NCBI RefSeq assembly: GCF_030269545.1
Contig: NZ_BSTN01000002.1
Span: forward strand, 372,001 to 436,000
Direction: 5' to 3'
Length of the DNA: 64,000 bases
DNA from: Actinomadura sp. NBRC 104425
GTDB taxonomy: Bacteria > Actinomycetota > Actinomycetes > Streptosporangiales > Streptosporangiaceae
Shown in pieces: positions 52,239-63,166 of the stretch. Under the pieces are notes generated by a model. It searched no databases, had not been told where the DNA came from, and saw nothing but the letters and a program-made list of their open reading frames with translations. The position numbers were made by a program, and so were the translations under genes. Numbering within the stretch: position 1 is the first letter of the stretch; every line of letters starts with the position of its first letter.

Positions 52239-52317
52239 CAGGAGGGATCAAGGTCGTCGCCTCGCGTGTCGCCGTTCCGGGCGGCCGCTTGCGGCGCATC
52301 CGGGGGCGTACGGACGG

Positions 52318-53085
52318 TCAGGCGGCCTCGGACGTCATCGTGCGGCCCCCGATGGGGAGCGCGTGCACGGTCGCGCGGGCGACCGTGTCGACGTCCTCGG
52401 GGGACAGGACGGCGTGCGGGTGCCGGCGGATCCACCACAGCAGCCGCAGCGGCCGGGCGAACAGGATGCCGTCGGCGACGAACGGGCTCTTGCGCAGCTT
52501 GCCGCCGTGCACCGCGTGCACGGGCACCACCTTCAGCTCCATGTCGGCGCGCTCGGAGATGAGCCGTCCGGCGGTGGCGGCGGCCTCCTTCAGCTCGCGC
52601 GTCATGGCGGTGCGGGTGCGCCCGTCGATGAACAGCCGGCCGCCGTGCTTGCTGATCTCGGTGTCGGGGTGCCAGGCGTCGTTGCGGATCAGCCACACCC
52701 CGCCGGGACCGACGAGTATCTGGTCGGCCTCGCCGTGGCCGGGAACGATGCGGGCGTGCAGCACGCGGTGCCCGCGCCGCTCCAGCGTGAACCACAGCAG
52801 CCGGGCCATCTGCTGGTCGCCGCGCAGCCCGCGCCGCCACACGTGGGATCGGTGGTACAGCCACCAGTGCAGGGCCGCGTCGGCCGTCGCGACCAGCAAC
52901 GCCATGACGACACCGAAAACACCGTTCACCAAGAGCACGCCCAGCACAAGCGCCACACCGGCGAGAATGGCGCGGATGCGCAACCTGCTCTTTCGGTCGC
53001 GCTGCCACAGTTCTGCGTACACCGCCTGCGGGGATCCGCCGGTGAAGGCCTCCCGGTCGCGGAAGTAGATGGAGCTGCCGAACAT
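52318..53085 (-). CDS. Membrane-anchored NERD-domain protein, catalytic site degraded
   Basis: 255 residues: two hydrophobic helices near residues 35-75 and then a NERD (nuclease-related) domain from GLRGDQQMARLL to GRLFIDG. In active relatives the pattern is an early Glu, a GEADQILVGP-type Asp and an E/D-x-K strand. Here the Asp (EADQILVGP) is present, but the strand after VWLI reads RNDAW without the Lys, and the expected first Glu is replaced by Asp/Gln. It is probably an inactive or binding-only nuclease fold. ATG 53085. Next to hrpB, divergent. Confidence 0.8.
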   Translation of the reverse strand: MFGSSIYFRDREAFTGGSPQAVYAELWQRDRKSRLRIRAILAGVALVLGVLLVNGVFGVVMALLVATADAALHWWLYHRSHVWRRGLRGDQQMARLLWFTLERRGHRVLHARIVPGHGEADQILVGPGGVWLIRNDAWHPDTEISKHGGRLFIDGRTRTAMTRELKEAAATAGRLISERADMELKVVPVHAVHGGKLRKSPFVADGILFARPLRLLWWIRRHPHAVLSPEDVDTVARATVHALPIGGRTMTSEAA

Positions 53086-53400
53086 CCCGAGTCCTTCCCT
53101 GCGCCTGCGATGACGACTCGATTATCGGGATACCTGAGCTCCGGCCCGCTGTCGTCCCCCGGTGCGGGGCTTGCGTCCGGAAAGCGACCGCGGTGAAAGA
53201 GATTTGGCAGGTCACCGGGATGCGGTGAAGCATCTGCCGCATGTTCTCGGCGGTTGCTTTAGAACGTTCTAGGCACCCGGCTGAAATACGCAGTGCAACT
53301 ATCACCGCAAGAGTCGGACGCCCATTTTCCGCGTGGTGTTTCTCACATGATGTACGACGCGGCGGCGAGAGCGCCACCCGGCGCCCGGCACACTGGTGCG
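53086..53400. promoter_or_regulatory. Divergent region with a 12-bp palindrome
   Basis: 315 bp between the NERD and hrpB genes, no gene seen. TAGAACGTTCTA (53260-53271) is a perfect palindrome in an AT-richer stretch. It contains GAAC and GTTC arms as in actinobacterial SOS boxes, but lacks the 4-nt spacer, so it is not a standard LexA site. Confidence 0.4.
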
Positions 53401-55968
53401 GTGCCTGACGAACGTCTCCGAGCGGCCCTGACCGAACTGCCCGTCCGCCGAGCGCTGCCCGGGCTGCGCGCGGCGTTGCGCGAACACGGCGTCGCCGTGC
53501 TGGCGGCGCCTCCCGGCACGGGCAAGACGACGCTGGTCCCGCTCGCGCTGGCGGGGCTGACGCCGTCGGACGGGCCCGCCGCCCCGGACGGCAAGGTGGT
53601 CGTGGTGGAGCCGCGGCGCCTGGCCGCGCGGGCCGCCGCGCGCCGCATGGCGTGGCTGCTGGGCGAACGGGTCGGCGGCCGGGTCGGCGTCAGCGTGCGC
53701 GGCGAGCACCGCCCCGGCACGCGGGTCGAGGTGGTGACCACGGGCGTGCTGCTGCGGCGGCTGCAGGACGAGCCGGAACTGGCCGACATCGCCGCGGTCG
53801 TCCTCGACGAGTGCCACGAACGGCACCTGGACGCCGACACCGCGATGGCCTTCCTCCTCGACGTGCGCGCCGCCCTGCGCCCCGAACTGCGCCTGGTCGC
53901 CGCGTCCGCCACCGCCGACACCGAGCCGTGGGCGCGCCTGCTCGGCGGCGACGGCGCGCCCGCCCCCGTCGTGGAGACCGAGGCGGCGCTGCACCCGGTG
54001 GAGGTGGTCTGGGCGGCGCCGCAGCGGCCGCCCGCGCCACCGCACGGCATGCGCGTCGATCCGGCGCTGCTGGACCACGTCGCCGCGACCGTGCGCCGGG
54101 CCCTCGCCGAACGCGACGGCGACGTGCTGTGCTTCCTGCCGGGCGCCGGCGAGATCGCCCGGGTGGCGGGGCTGCTGTCCGGCGCGGGCGCGGACGTGCT
54201 GCAGGTGCACGGCCAGGCGCCGGCCGCCGTGCAGGACGCCGTGCTCGCGCCGGGGGAGCGGCGGCGGGTGGTGCTGGCGACCTCGGTGGCCGAGTCCAGC
54301 CTCACCGTGCCGGGCGTGCGCGTCGTCGTCGACTCCGGACTGGCGCGCGAGCCCCGCACCGACCACGCCCGCGGCCTCGGCGCCCTGACCACCGTGCGGG
54401 TCTCGCGCGCCGCGGCCGAGCAGCGCGCCGGACGCGCCGGGCGGGAGGCCCCCGGCACCGTCTACCGCTGCTGGAGCCGGGCCGAGCACGAACGGCTGCC
54501 CGCCCGCCCCCGCCCCGAGATCGAACTGGCCGACCTGACCGCGTTCGCCCTGCACGCCGCCTGCTGGGGCGACCCGGACGCGGCCGGGCTCGCGCTGCTG
54601 GACGCCCCTCCGCAGGCGGCGATGCGCGCCGCGCGCCGCACGCTGCGCGCCATCGGCGCGGTGGACGGCGACGGCCGGGCCACCGAGCGTGGACGCGTCC
54701 TCGCCCGCGTCGGCGTCCACCCGCGCCTGGCGCGGGCGCTGGTGGACGGCGCCGAACGGGTCGGGGCCCGCGCCGCCGCCCAGGTGGTGGCGATGCTGTC
54801 GGAGCCGCCGCCGCGCGGCGCGGGCGACGACCTCACCGCGCTGTGGCGCACGCTGCGCCGCCCCGGCCCGCCCGCCGACGCCTACGCCGCCCGCTGGCGC
54901 GACGAGGCCGGACGCCTGCGCAACGCCCTCCCGCACGACCCGCCGCCGGCGGAGGCGCATGTGGAGGGGCATCTGGAGGGGCATGTCAAGGGGCATGACG
55001 ACGCGGTGGCGGGCACCGTGGTCGCGCTGGCGTTCCCCGAGCGCGTGGCGCGCAGGCGGCCCGACGGCGGCTACCTGATGGCCTCGGGCACCGGCGCCGC
55101 CCTGGCCGACGGGTCGGCGCTGGCGGCGGCCCGCGCCGAATGGCTGGCCGTCGCGGAGGCCGACCGGCCCGCCGGGGCCGCCACCGCCCGCATCCGGCGG
55201 GCCGTCGTCATCGACGAGGACATCGCCCGGCCGGCCGCCGCGCCGCTGCTGGCGCAGGACGAGGAGGTCGCCTGGCGGGACGGCGACGTGGCCGCCCGGC
55301 GCGTCGAACGGCTCGGCGCGATCGAGCTGACGGTGCGTCCGCTGCCCGAGCCCGACCCGCAGCGGGTGCGGGCGGCGCTGCTGGACGGCCTGCGCGCCGA
55401 GGGGCCGGGCCTGCTCACCTGGACGCCCGCGGCCGTCGCGCTGCGCGAGCGGCTGGCGTTCTGCCGCCGCGCGCTCGGGGACCCGTGGCCGCGGGTGGAC
55501 GACGGGGCCCTGATCGAGCACGCCGCAGACTGGATCACCGCGGCCGGGGCCCGCCGCCGCGCCGACCTGGCCCGCATCGACGTGGCCGCCGCGCTGCGCG
55601 CCCTGCCGCCCTGGGAGTGCGCGGCGCGGCTGGACGAGCTGGCGCCCGAGCGGATCGAGGTGCCGTCGGGGTCCCGGATCCGCGTCGACTACTCCGGGGA
55701 GCAGCCCGTGCTGGCGGTCAAACTGCAGGTGCTGTTCGGCTGGGACGCCGCGCCGCGGCTGGCCGGCGGGCGCGTCCCGCTGGTGGTGCACCTGCTGTCG
55801 CCGGCCGGGCGGCCCGCCGCCGTCACCGCCGACCTGGCTTCGTTCTGGCGGGACGGCTACCGGGCCGTGCGGGCGGAACTGCGCGGCCGCTACCCGCGCC
55901 ACCCGTGGCCGGAGGACCCCGTGACGGCCGAGCCGACCCGGCACGCCAAGGCCCGCCGCGCCCGCTGA
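53401..55968 (+). CDS. hrpB: ATP-dependent helicase HrpB
   Basis: 855-residue DEAH/RHA-type helicase. Walker A is PPGTGKTT, Walker B is DECHERH (the DECH form seen in this family), motif III SAT, and motif VI EQRAGRAGR. The C-terminal half is of the HrpB type (VALRERLAFCRRAL, then KLQVLFGWDA and HLLSPAGRP). Likely an RNA helicase; in E. coli it processes mRNA. GTG 53401 (VPDERLRAAL) was chosen because earlier codons give low-complexity residues. Near residue 520 it contains a tandem GHxx repeat (see 54964-54999). No operon partner. Confidence 0.92.
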   Translation: MPDERLRAALTELPVRRALPGLRAALREHGVAVLAAPPGTGKTTLVPLALAGLTPSDGPAAPDGKVVVVEPRRLAARAAARRMAWLLGERVGGRVGVSVRGEHRPGTRVEVVTTGVLLRRLQDEPELADIAAVVLDECHERHLDADTAMAFLLDVRAALRPELRLVAASATADTEPWARLLGGDGAPAPVVETEAALHPVEVVWAAPQRPPAPPHGMRVDPALLDHVAATVRRALAERDGDVLCFLPGAGEIARVAGLLSGAGADVLQVHGQAPAAVQDAVLAPGERRRVVLATSVAESSLTVPGVRVVVDSGLAREPRTDHARGLGALTTVRVSRAAAEQRAGRAGREAPGTVYRCWSRAEHERLPARPRPEIELADLTAFALHAACWGDPDAAGLALLDAPPQAAMRAARRTLRAIGAVDGDGRATERGRVLARVGVHPRLARALVDGAERVGARAAAQVVAMLSEPPPRGAGDDLTALWRTLRRPGPPADAYAARWRDEAGRLRNALPHDPPPAEAHVEGHLEGHVKGHDDAVAGTVVALAFPERVARRRPDGGYLMASGTGAALADGSALAAARAEWLAVAEADRPAGAATARIRRAVVIDEDIARPAAAPLLAQDEEVAWRDGDVAARRVERLGAIELTVRPLPEPDPQRVRAALLDGLRAEGPGLLTWTPAAVALRERLAFCRRALGDPWPRVDDGALIEHAADWITAAGARRRADLARIDVAAALRALPPWECAARLDELAPERIEVPSGSRIRVDYSGEQPVLAVKLQVLFGWDAAPRLAGGRVPLVVHLLSPAGRPAAVTADLASFWRDGYRAVRAELRGRYPRHPWPEDPVTAEPTRHAKARRAR
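54964..54999 (+). repeat. Three 12-bp tandem repeats inside hrpB
   Basis: GAGGGGCATCTG, GAGGGGCATGTC and AAGGGGCATGAC follow each other, encoding EGHL-EGHV-KGHD in a linker of HrpB. Such in-frame units may vary in number between strains. Confidence 0.7.
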
Positions 55969-56180
55969 TCCCGCCACCGGACGCGAGACGGGGATCAGGC
56001 GCTGCCGGCGCGGGAGCGGATCAGCACCTCGACGCCGTCCGGCACCCGGCCCGGGCCGGACTCGAAGGCGTGCTCGGGGCCGACGGCGCCGCCGTACTCG
56101 GCATCCTCGCAAAGCACCGGTGCGTCCGCGTCCGCGGCTGCGCGGACCCGTCCGCCCGCCGGGGCGCCTAACCTGGAGCG

Positions 56181-56936
56181 ATGAGCGCCACTCGACCGGC
56201 CGCCCCGCCCGGCGGCCGCCCCCGGCTCATGCTGCCCGCCCTGCGCGAGGTCTACGAGGCCTACGTGCGGGCGGCCGGCGAACTGCCCGGGCTGCCCGAC
56301 GCGCTGCGGGCCGAGGTGTGGACGTCCGCGCAGCTCGGCACGCTGGAGGCGGCGGCCCCGAACGCCGCCGCGCGCCGCGCCGCCCTCGCCGACCTGATCA
56401 CCGTGCTGGGGTCCGCCGGGACGCCCGGCGCGCGCCTGTTCCTGCGCGCGCTCGCCGCGGTCGGACCGGCCGAGGCCCGCCCGGCGGCCGCCCGCGCCGC
56501 CCGGCGCGCGCCCCGCACCCCCGAAGGCGGCGAACCGCCGTGGGCGCGGCGGCTCGGCCGGGTCGCCCCAGGGCAGGTGTGGCTCATCCAGGAGGGGCCC
56601 CTGGACGGCGACAGGCTGGTCTGCGAGTTCCGCTACACCTTCGACGGATCCGGGCTGCACGCCCTCGCCGTACGGCTCGGATACGGCGACGTCCCGAGCG
56701 AGGTCGTCGTCGTGGGGGACGTGCCCGCGCTCATGGCCGCCGCCCGCCGGGCGATGCAGGCCGAACTGTGCGTCGTGCAGCCCCACGACCCGGCGGCCGT
56801 CGGCGCCAGGCTGCGCGCCGCCCTCGCCGACGCCGACCGGCTTGCCCCCGAGTGCTATCCCGCGCTGGCCCTCGCCCGGCACCGCGCCGCCCTGCTTGCC
56901 GGGGAGACGCCCCCGCGCAATCGAACGGCCGAATGA
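56181..56936 (+). CDS. Hypothetical protein (251 aa)
   Basis: Not recognised. An Ala/Arg-rich protein with an N-terminal helix pair (MLPALREVYEAYVRAAGELPGL) and a more conserved-looking centre, GQVWLIQEGPLDGDRLVCEFRYTFDGSGLHALAVRLGY, which reads like beta-strands of a small domain. No membrane segment. It is downstream of hrpB by 212 bp. In that gap (55969-56180) a 40-codon minus-strand frame ending at 55995 is possible but unsupported. A strong hairpin terminates the gene. Confidence 0.6.
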   Translation: MSATRPAAPPGGRPRLMLPALREVYEAYVRAAGELPGLPDALRAEVWTSAQLGTLEAAAPNAAARRAALADLITVLGSAGTPGARLFLRALAAVGPAEARPAAARAARRAPRTPEGGEPPWARRLGRVAPGQVWLIQEGPLDGDRLVCEFRYTFDGSGLHALAVRLGYGDVPSEVVVVGDVPALMAAARRAMQAELCVVQPHDPAAVGARLRAALADADRLAPECYPALALARHRAALLAGETPPRNRTAE

Positions 56937-56939
56937 ACG

Positions 56940-56978
56940 GGCTGCACGGCCACGAGGACGGATCGTGGCCGTGCAGCC
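56940..56978 (+). terminator. Terminator hairpin after the 251-aa gene
   Basis: Perfect 16-bp inverted repeat (56940-56955 and 56963-56978) with a 7-nt loop, 3 nt after the stop codon at 56934-56936. No T-tract; the stem is very stable. Confidence 0.75.
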
Positions 56979-57123
56979 GTCACCCGGCGCCCCGGAAAGG
57001 GCGGCGTCCGGACCATGGCGGGGGACAGGCCGGACACCGACCCGGGCAGCGCTCCGGGACCGGGTTCGGAAGGCGGGGAGGCACCGCCGCGGGGCGGGCG
57101 GCACACGGCGCCTCCCCGCGGGC

Positions 57124-57879
57124 TCAGACCGGCACGGTGAGCAGGGTGCGGCCGCCGCCCTGACCGATCGTCCGCACCTCGAAGCGGGCGATCTCGTCGG
57201 ACGACAGCGCGGTGCCGCCCTGCAGCGTCAGCGGGTCGGGGGAGCCCGGCACCCCGTAGCCCTTGGCGGGCACCGACCAGCCCGCCACCGTGTGCGCGCG
57301 GCCCGTCCGGTCGATGGCGACCAGCTCGCACTGCAGCGGGCCGCGCACCTTGGACAGGCGCAGCCCCACCCGGCTGCCCCACAGCTTGGACTCCACCGCG
57401 ACCGTGCCCGTCACACCGGTGCCGGGGTCGGAGGCGGTGACGCGCTGCCCGTCCCGCATGAGCGCTTCGACGCTGCCGTCCACGACCCGCACCGACGGGC
57501 CGGCACCGGCGGCCGCTGCGCCCCCGCCGCCCGCGTCGCCGGACATGGTGAGCCCGGTGCCGAACGCGCCCGCGAGCAGCACCACCCCGGCCGCGGCGCC
57601 GACCAGCGCGCGCCGGACCCGGCCGCGCCGCATCTTCCGCGCCCGGTGCCGCAGCAGGTCGGTCACCACCTCGGGGGGCGGCGGGACGGGCGTGGCGTCG
57701 CGCGGGTCCTCGATGGGCGGCATGCCGTGCAGCTGCGCCGCGACCCCGCGCAGCACGGTCAGCTCCTCGTTGCAGGGCAGGCAGGTGGACAGGTGGGCCT
57801 CGAACGCGCGCCGGTCCGGCTCCTCCAGCAGGCCGAGGGCGTAGGCGCCGACGTCGATGTGCGATGGGCCGGTCGTCAC
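57124..57879 (-). CDS. Zinc anti-sigma factor
   Basis: 251 residues. The N-terminal anti-sigma domain contains H-x3-C-x2-C (HLSTCLPC), the zinc motif of ZAS-type anti-sigma factors; a single membrane helix (about residues 95-115) follows, and the rest is an extracytoplasmic sensor domain resembling RskA-type C-termini (VGLRLSKVRGPLQCELVAIDRTG). GTG 57879 overlaps the stop of the sigma gene (GTGA), the usual coupling. It should hold the sigma factor at the membrane until a signal releases it. Confidence 0.92.
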   Translation of the reverse strand: MTTGPSHIDVGAYALGLLEEPDRRAFEAHLSTCLPCNEELTVLRGVAAQLHGMPPIEDPRDATPVPPPPEVVTDLLRHRARKMRRGRVRRALVGAAAGVVLLAGAFGTGLTMSGDAGGGGAAAAGAGPSVRVVDGSVEALMRDGQRVTASDPGTGVTGTVAVESKLWGSRVGLRLSKVRGPLQCELVAIDRTGRAHTVAGWSVPAKGYGVPGSPDPLTLQGGTALSSDEIARFEVRTIGQGGGRTLLTVPV

Positions 57880-58490
57880 GGCGTGACGCCCCTTTCCTCC
57901 AGGGCCACGCGCAGCGCCCGGAGCGCGTAGTAGACCCGGGACTTGACGGTGCCGACGGGGATGCCGAGCTGCTTGGCGGCCTCGTTGACCGAGCGGTCCC
58001 GGAAGAAGGTCTCGTTGAGGATTTCGCGGTGCGCGGGGGACAGCGACTGGAGCGCCTCGGACACGACGACTGATCGCAGGAGATCCTCCAACCCGTCGGG
58101 GGCGCGCATGTTCTCCAGCGGGCCCTCGCCCGCCTCCTGCGGCCGGGCGTTCTTGCGGCGCTGGTCGTCGATGACGATCCGGCGTGCGACGGTGGCCAGC
58201 CACGGCAGCATCGACGTCGCGTTGGCGTCCAGCTGGTGTGCGCTGCGCCAGGCCCGGATCATCGTCTCCTGGACGACGTCCTCGGCCCAGTGCCGGTCGC
58301 CGCCGGTCAGCCGCAGGACGAACGACAGCAGCGGGCGGCCGTACACGCGGTACAGCTCGGTGACGATCACCTGGTCGTCCACGGCGTCGGCGGGGCGGGG
58401 GCCGCGGAACCAGCTCCACGGGCCGGAGCCGCCGTCACCGCCGCGCGGGCGGCGGCGCGCCGCCACGGTGGTCGAGGATCTGTGTGCCAT
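57876..58490 (-). CDS. ECF sigma factor
   Basis: 204 residues with region 2 (LYRVYGRPLLSFVLRLTGGDRHWAEDVVQETMIRAWR) and region 4 (VNEAAKQLGIPVGTVKSRVYYALRAL) of an RpoE-type sigma. It resembles the SigK/SigL-like ECF19 group, whose cognate anti-sigma is RskA-like, as here. ATG 58490. It lies between a lipoprotein gene and the anti-sigma gene. A promoter upstream of the lipoprotein matches ECF consensus, so the operon is likely autoregulated. Confidence 0.93.
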   Translation of the reverse strand: MAHRSSTTVAARRRPRGGDGGSGPWSWFRGPRPADAVDDQVIVTELYRVYGRPLLSFVLRLTGGDRHWAEDVVQETMIRAWRSAHQLDANATSMLPWLATVARRIVIDDQRRKNARPQEAGEGPLENMRAPDGLEDLLRSVVVSEALQSLSPAHREILNETFFRDRSVNEAAKQLGIPVGTVKSRVYYALRALRVALEERGVTP

Positions 58491-58541
58491 TCGGCAATCT
58501 CCGCTGATGGGGGTAGTCGGGAGGTCGGGCAGGGATGCGGG

Positions 58542-59198
58542 TCAGCCGCCGGGTGCGCCGCCGGAGCCGCCGCCCGCCCCGGCGCCGAGGCCGACGGTCG
58601 TCCCGGTGCCGACTGCCGTGCCGGTGCCCGCCTGGGCCTTGGTGCCGTTGGGCCGGACGACGAACCAGAGGTTGTTCACGCCGTGGCCGTTCTCGTCGCC
58701 GGGGGAGGTGTCCTGGGAGTAGTGGTAGAGCGGCCAGCCGCCCACGGTGACCTGCAGGGCACCGTCGGACCGCCTGATCCGGCCGATCCTGGCCCGCTCC
58801 ACCCCCGTGACGTCCAGCGTCGGCGTCCACAGCACGGGCGGCCAGGTCTGCGCGCACGTCCCCACGCACCGGGACAGCGACGGGCGGGCGCTGTCGCGGT
58901 CGTACCGGTAGACGGCGCGTCCCCGGTTGTCGACCAGGATCGCGCCGAGTTGGTAGTCCTGCATCGCGCGCAGCCCGGTCGGGCTCGCGGCGCCCCGGGG
59001 CTCGATGGTGGGCGTCCCCTTCCAGGGCCATCCGCCCGAGGCCGGCTGCTCGCCGGCGGCCCCCGCGGCGCCGCCCGTGGCCGTACCGGCGGGCGCCGCG
59101 CCCTGCGAGGCCCCGCCGTACAGGCCGCAGCCCGCGAGCGTCGCGCAGGCCGCCGCGACCGCGGTCCCCATGAGGACGCCCCGTCCCCGGACGTTCAT
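58542..59198 (-). CDS. Secreted lipoprotein of the COG4315 type
   Basis: 218 residues. A signal peptide ends in a lipobox, LAGC, at about residue 24. The body has two copies of the pattern Y-x-Y-D...C-x4-W-P-P and W-P-L-Y-x-Y...W-F-V-V-x-P-N-G, the secreted repeat of unknown function found with ECF sigma factors. The C-terminus is Gly/Thr-rich. ATG 59198 is preceded by GGAGGAGG. It is first in the operon with the sigma and anti-sigma genes, 51 nt upstream of sigma, and is a probable target of that sigma and perhaps part of its sensing. Confidence 0.9.
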   Translation of the reverse strand: MNVRGRGVLMGTAVAAACATLAGCGLYGGASQGAAPAGTATGGAAGAAGEQPASGGWPWKGTPTIEPRGAASPTGLRAMQDYQLGAILVDNRGRAVYRYDRDSARPSLSRCVGTCAQTWPPVLWTPTLDVTGVERARIGRIRRSDGALQVTVGGWPLYHYSQDTSPGDENGHGVNNLWFVVRPNGTKAQAGTGTAVGTGTTVGLGAGAGGGSGGAPGG

Positions 59199-59238
59199 GT
59201 GCCTCCTCCGCTGTGGCGTGTGCCGCGTCGGAAGGCAG

Positions 59239-59264
59239 TACGGGGCGCCCGGCGGAAAGGGTTC
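59239..59264 (-). promoter_or_regulatory. ECF-type promoter of the lipoprotein/sigma operon
   Basis: On the minus strand GAACC (59260-59264) is followed by 17 nt and CGTA (59239-59242), a good match to the ECF -35 GAAC(C) and -10 CGTM layout. The expected start lies about 34 nt upstream of the lipoprotein ATG. Confidence 0.6.
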
Positions 59265-59311
59265 AACGGTCCGCGCACCGGATCCGCAAGGCAGCTGCGC
59301 TGAAGAAAAAG

Positions 59312-59351
59312 GCGCGGCGCGAGGGCACCCCGCAGTTCCCTCGCGCCGCGC
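59312..59351 (-). terminator. Terminator of the GMC oxidoreductase operon
   Basis: 14-bp stem (59312-59325 and 59338-59351) with a 12-nt loop; on the minus strand it is followed by CTTTTTCTTC. It stands just beyond the stop of the GMC gene (59379) and before the lipoprotein promoter. Confidence 0.8.
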
Positions 59352-59378
59352 GTTTGTCCGGCCCTGACGCGATCCCCG

Positions 59379-61825
<2,447 letters not shown>

Positions 61826-61826
<1 letters not shown>

Positions 61827-62971
61827 CAGGCCACCTGCCGGTCGCGGCTGTGCTTGCGCAGGTGCTCCAGGATGGCCGGGAACACGTCGGCGTGCGCGTT
61901 GCGGCCGACGATCGGGTCCACGTGGGAGTACCGGGGCAGGACCTTCAGCGAGTGCCTGCCGGGCGCCCGGCGCGACAGGACGCGGTGGCAGACGATGTTG
62001 GAGTCGGTGAACACGCGGTTGTCCGAACCGGTCAAGAACAGGCTGGGCGGCAGGTTCTCGGGGGCGTCGCGCAGGTAGTTGTCGGGCAGCGCGGCGTAGC
62101 GCGGGTCGCCCGGACGGTTCTTCACCGCGTACCCGGCCTTGACCATCTTGCGGATGTGCCGGTAGTAGCTCAGCCCCGTCACCGGGAAAAGGTCGGCCCA
62201 CCGCTGGTGCGTCTCGGGCGCCAGGCTGTCGTGGTCGTAGAACATCGCCGGGAAGCCGGTGCCCCACATGAAGCTGACCATGTGGCAGTCGGGGTTGTCG
62301 CACTCGCGGTGCACCGCCGACACCAGCCGGGAGATCATCCGGTTGCGGGTGAAGCGGCCCGCCCGCGCCGAGTAGGCGTCCAGCACCGACACCCCGAACC
62401 CGTACTCGACGATGGCGGGGCCGAAGTTCAGCTTCAGCCGCGACCACGCCGGCACCCGGGTGACCAGCGAGACGCTGTTGGACACCGCGCTGGTGACGTC
62501 GGTGATCAGGCCCGCGGACATGCTCATGAAGAACGACACCGCGCCCAGGCACTGCGCGACGACGTGCACCCGCCGGTCGCCGATGTGGCGGCGCAGCTCG
62601 CGCATGGCGGCGGGGTGGTCGTACAGCGCGATGTCGTCGAGGCTGTACCCGTTGGTCTCGGCGTTGTACGGGTACCGGTTGCTCATCCGGAAGTCCAGCG
62701 TCCAGACGTCGGTGAACCCGTTGTCCAGCAGGAAGTTCACCATGTTGTAGTGCTCGGGCATGATGAACATGTCGCTGGACGCCGGCAGGCCGTGCAGGAG
62801 CAGCACCACGTCGTCGCAGTCGGCGCGGTGGAAGCGCGTCAGGTGCAGCCCGAGACCGTCCTCGGTGGCGAACGGGTGCACCGAGATCTCGGCCTTCTCC
62901 ACGCCGTCCAGCGTGTAGCGCGCGACGGGACGCTGCATGTCCATCGACCTCCCCAGCTCGGCAACAACCAT
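61826..62971 (-). CDS. Alpha/beta-fold hydrolase coupled to the GMC gene
   Basis: 381 residues. LLLHGLPASSDMF is the oxyanion region. The nucleophile elbow, normally G-x-S-x-G, reads AQCLGAVSF, with C141 in place of Ser. VHVVAQCLGA is the strand-turn-helix; an acid in FLTGSDNRVF and His in RYSHVDPI complete a plausible Cys-His-Asp triad. Related hydrolases beside GMC oxidases also use Cys in AxCxG. Cytosolic. ATG 62971 has GAGGGG upstream; ATG 62938 (behind GGGAGG) is an alternative. First gene of the operon with the GMC oxidoreductase; possibly it releases or removes an acyl group from a lipid substrate. Confidence 0.82.
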
Positions 62972-63166
62972 GGCGTCCCCTCGGGCGCGGGGACATCGTG
63001 GTAAACCCTGACTTCCACGGTGCCGTTCCGGAGGACGTGTCGTGCGTGATTCTCCGGAGGGCCCTTCAGCGTCATGTGACGCACCGCGGACCGCGCCCGT
63101 TTCAACGGTGCGCCGGCCCCGCCCGCGAGCGCCACGTCAACCCTCTCCCGCCGTGTGGCGGGGGCG

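Noticed and set aside
53260..53271. LexA/SOS box before hrpB
   Set aside because: TAGAACGTTCTA lacks the four bases normally found between GAAC and GTTC in the actinobacterial box.
55995..56117. 40-codon gene on the minus strand after hrpB
   Set aside because: The translation looks partly coherent, but there is no ribosome site and nothing to support expression.
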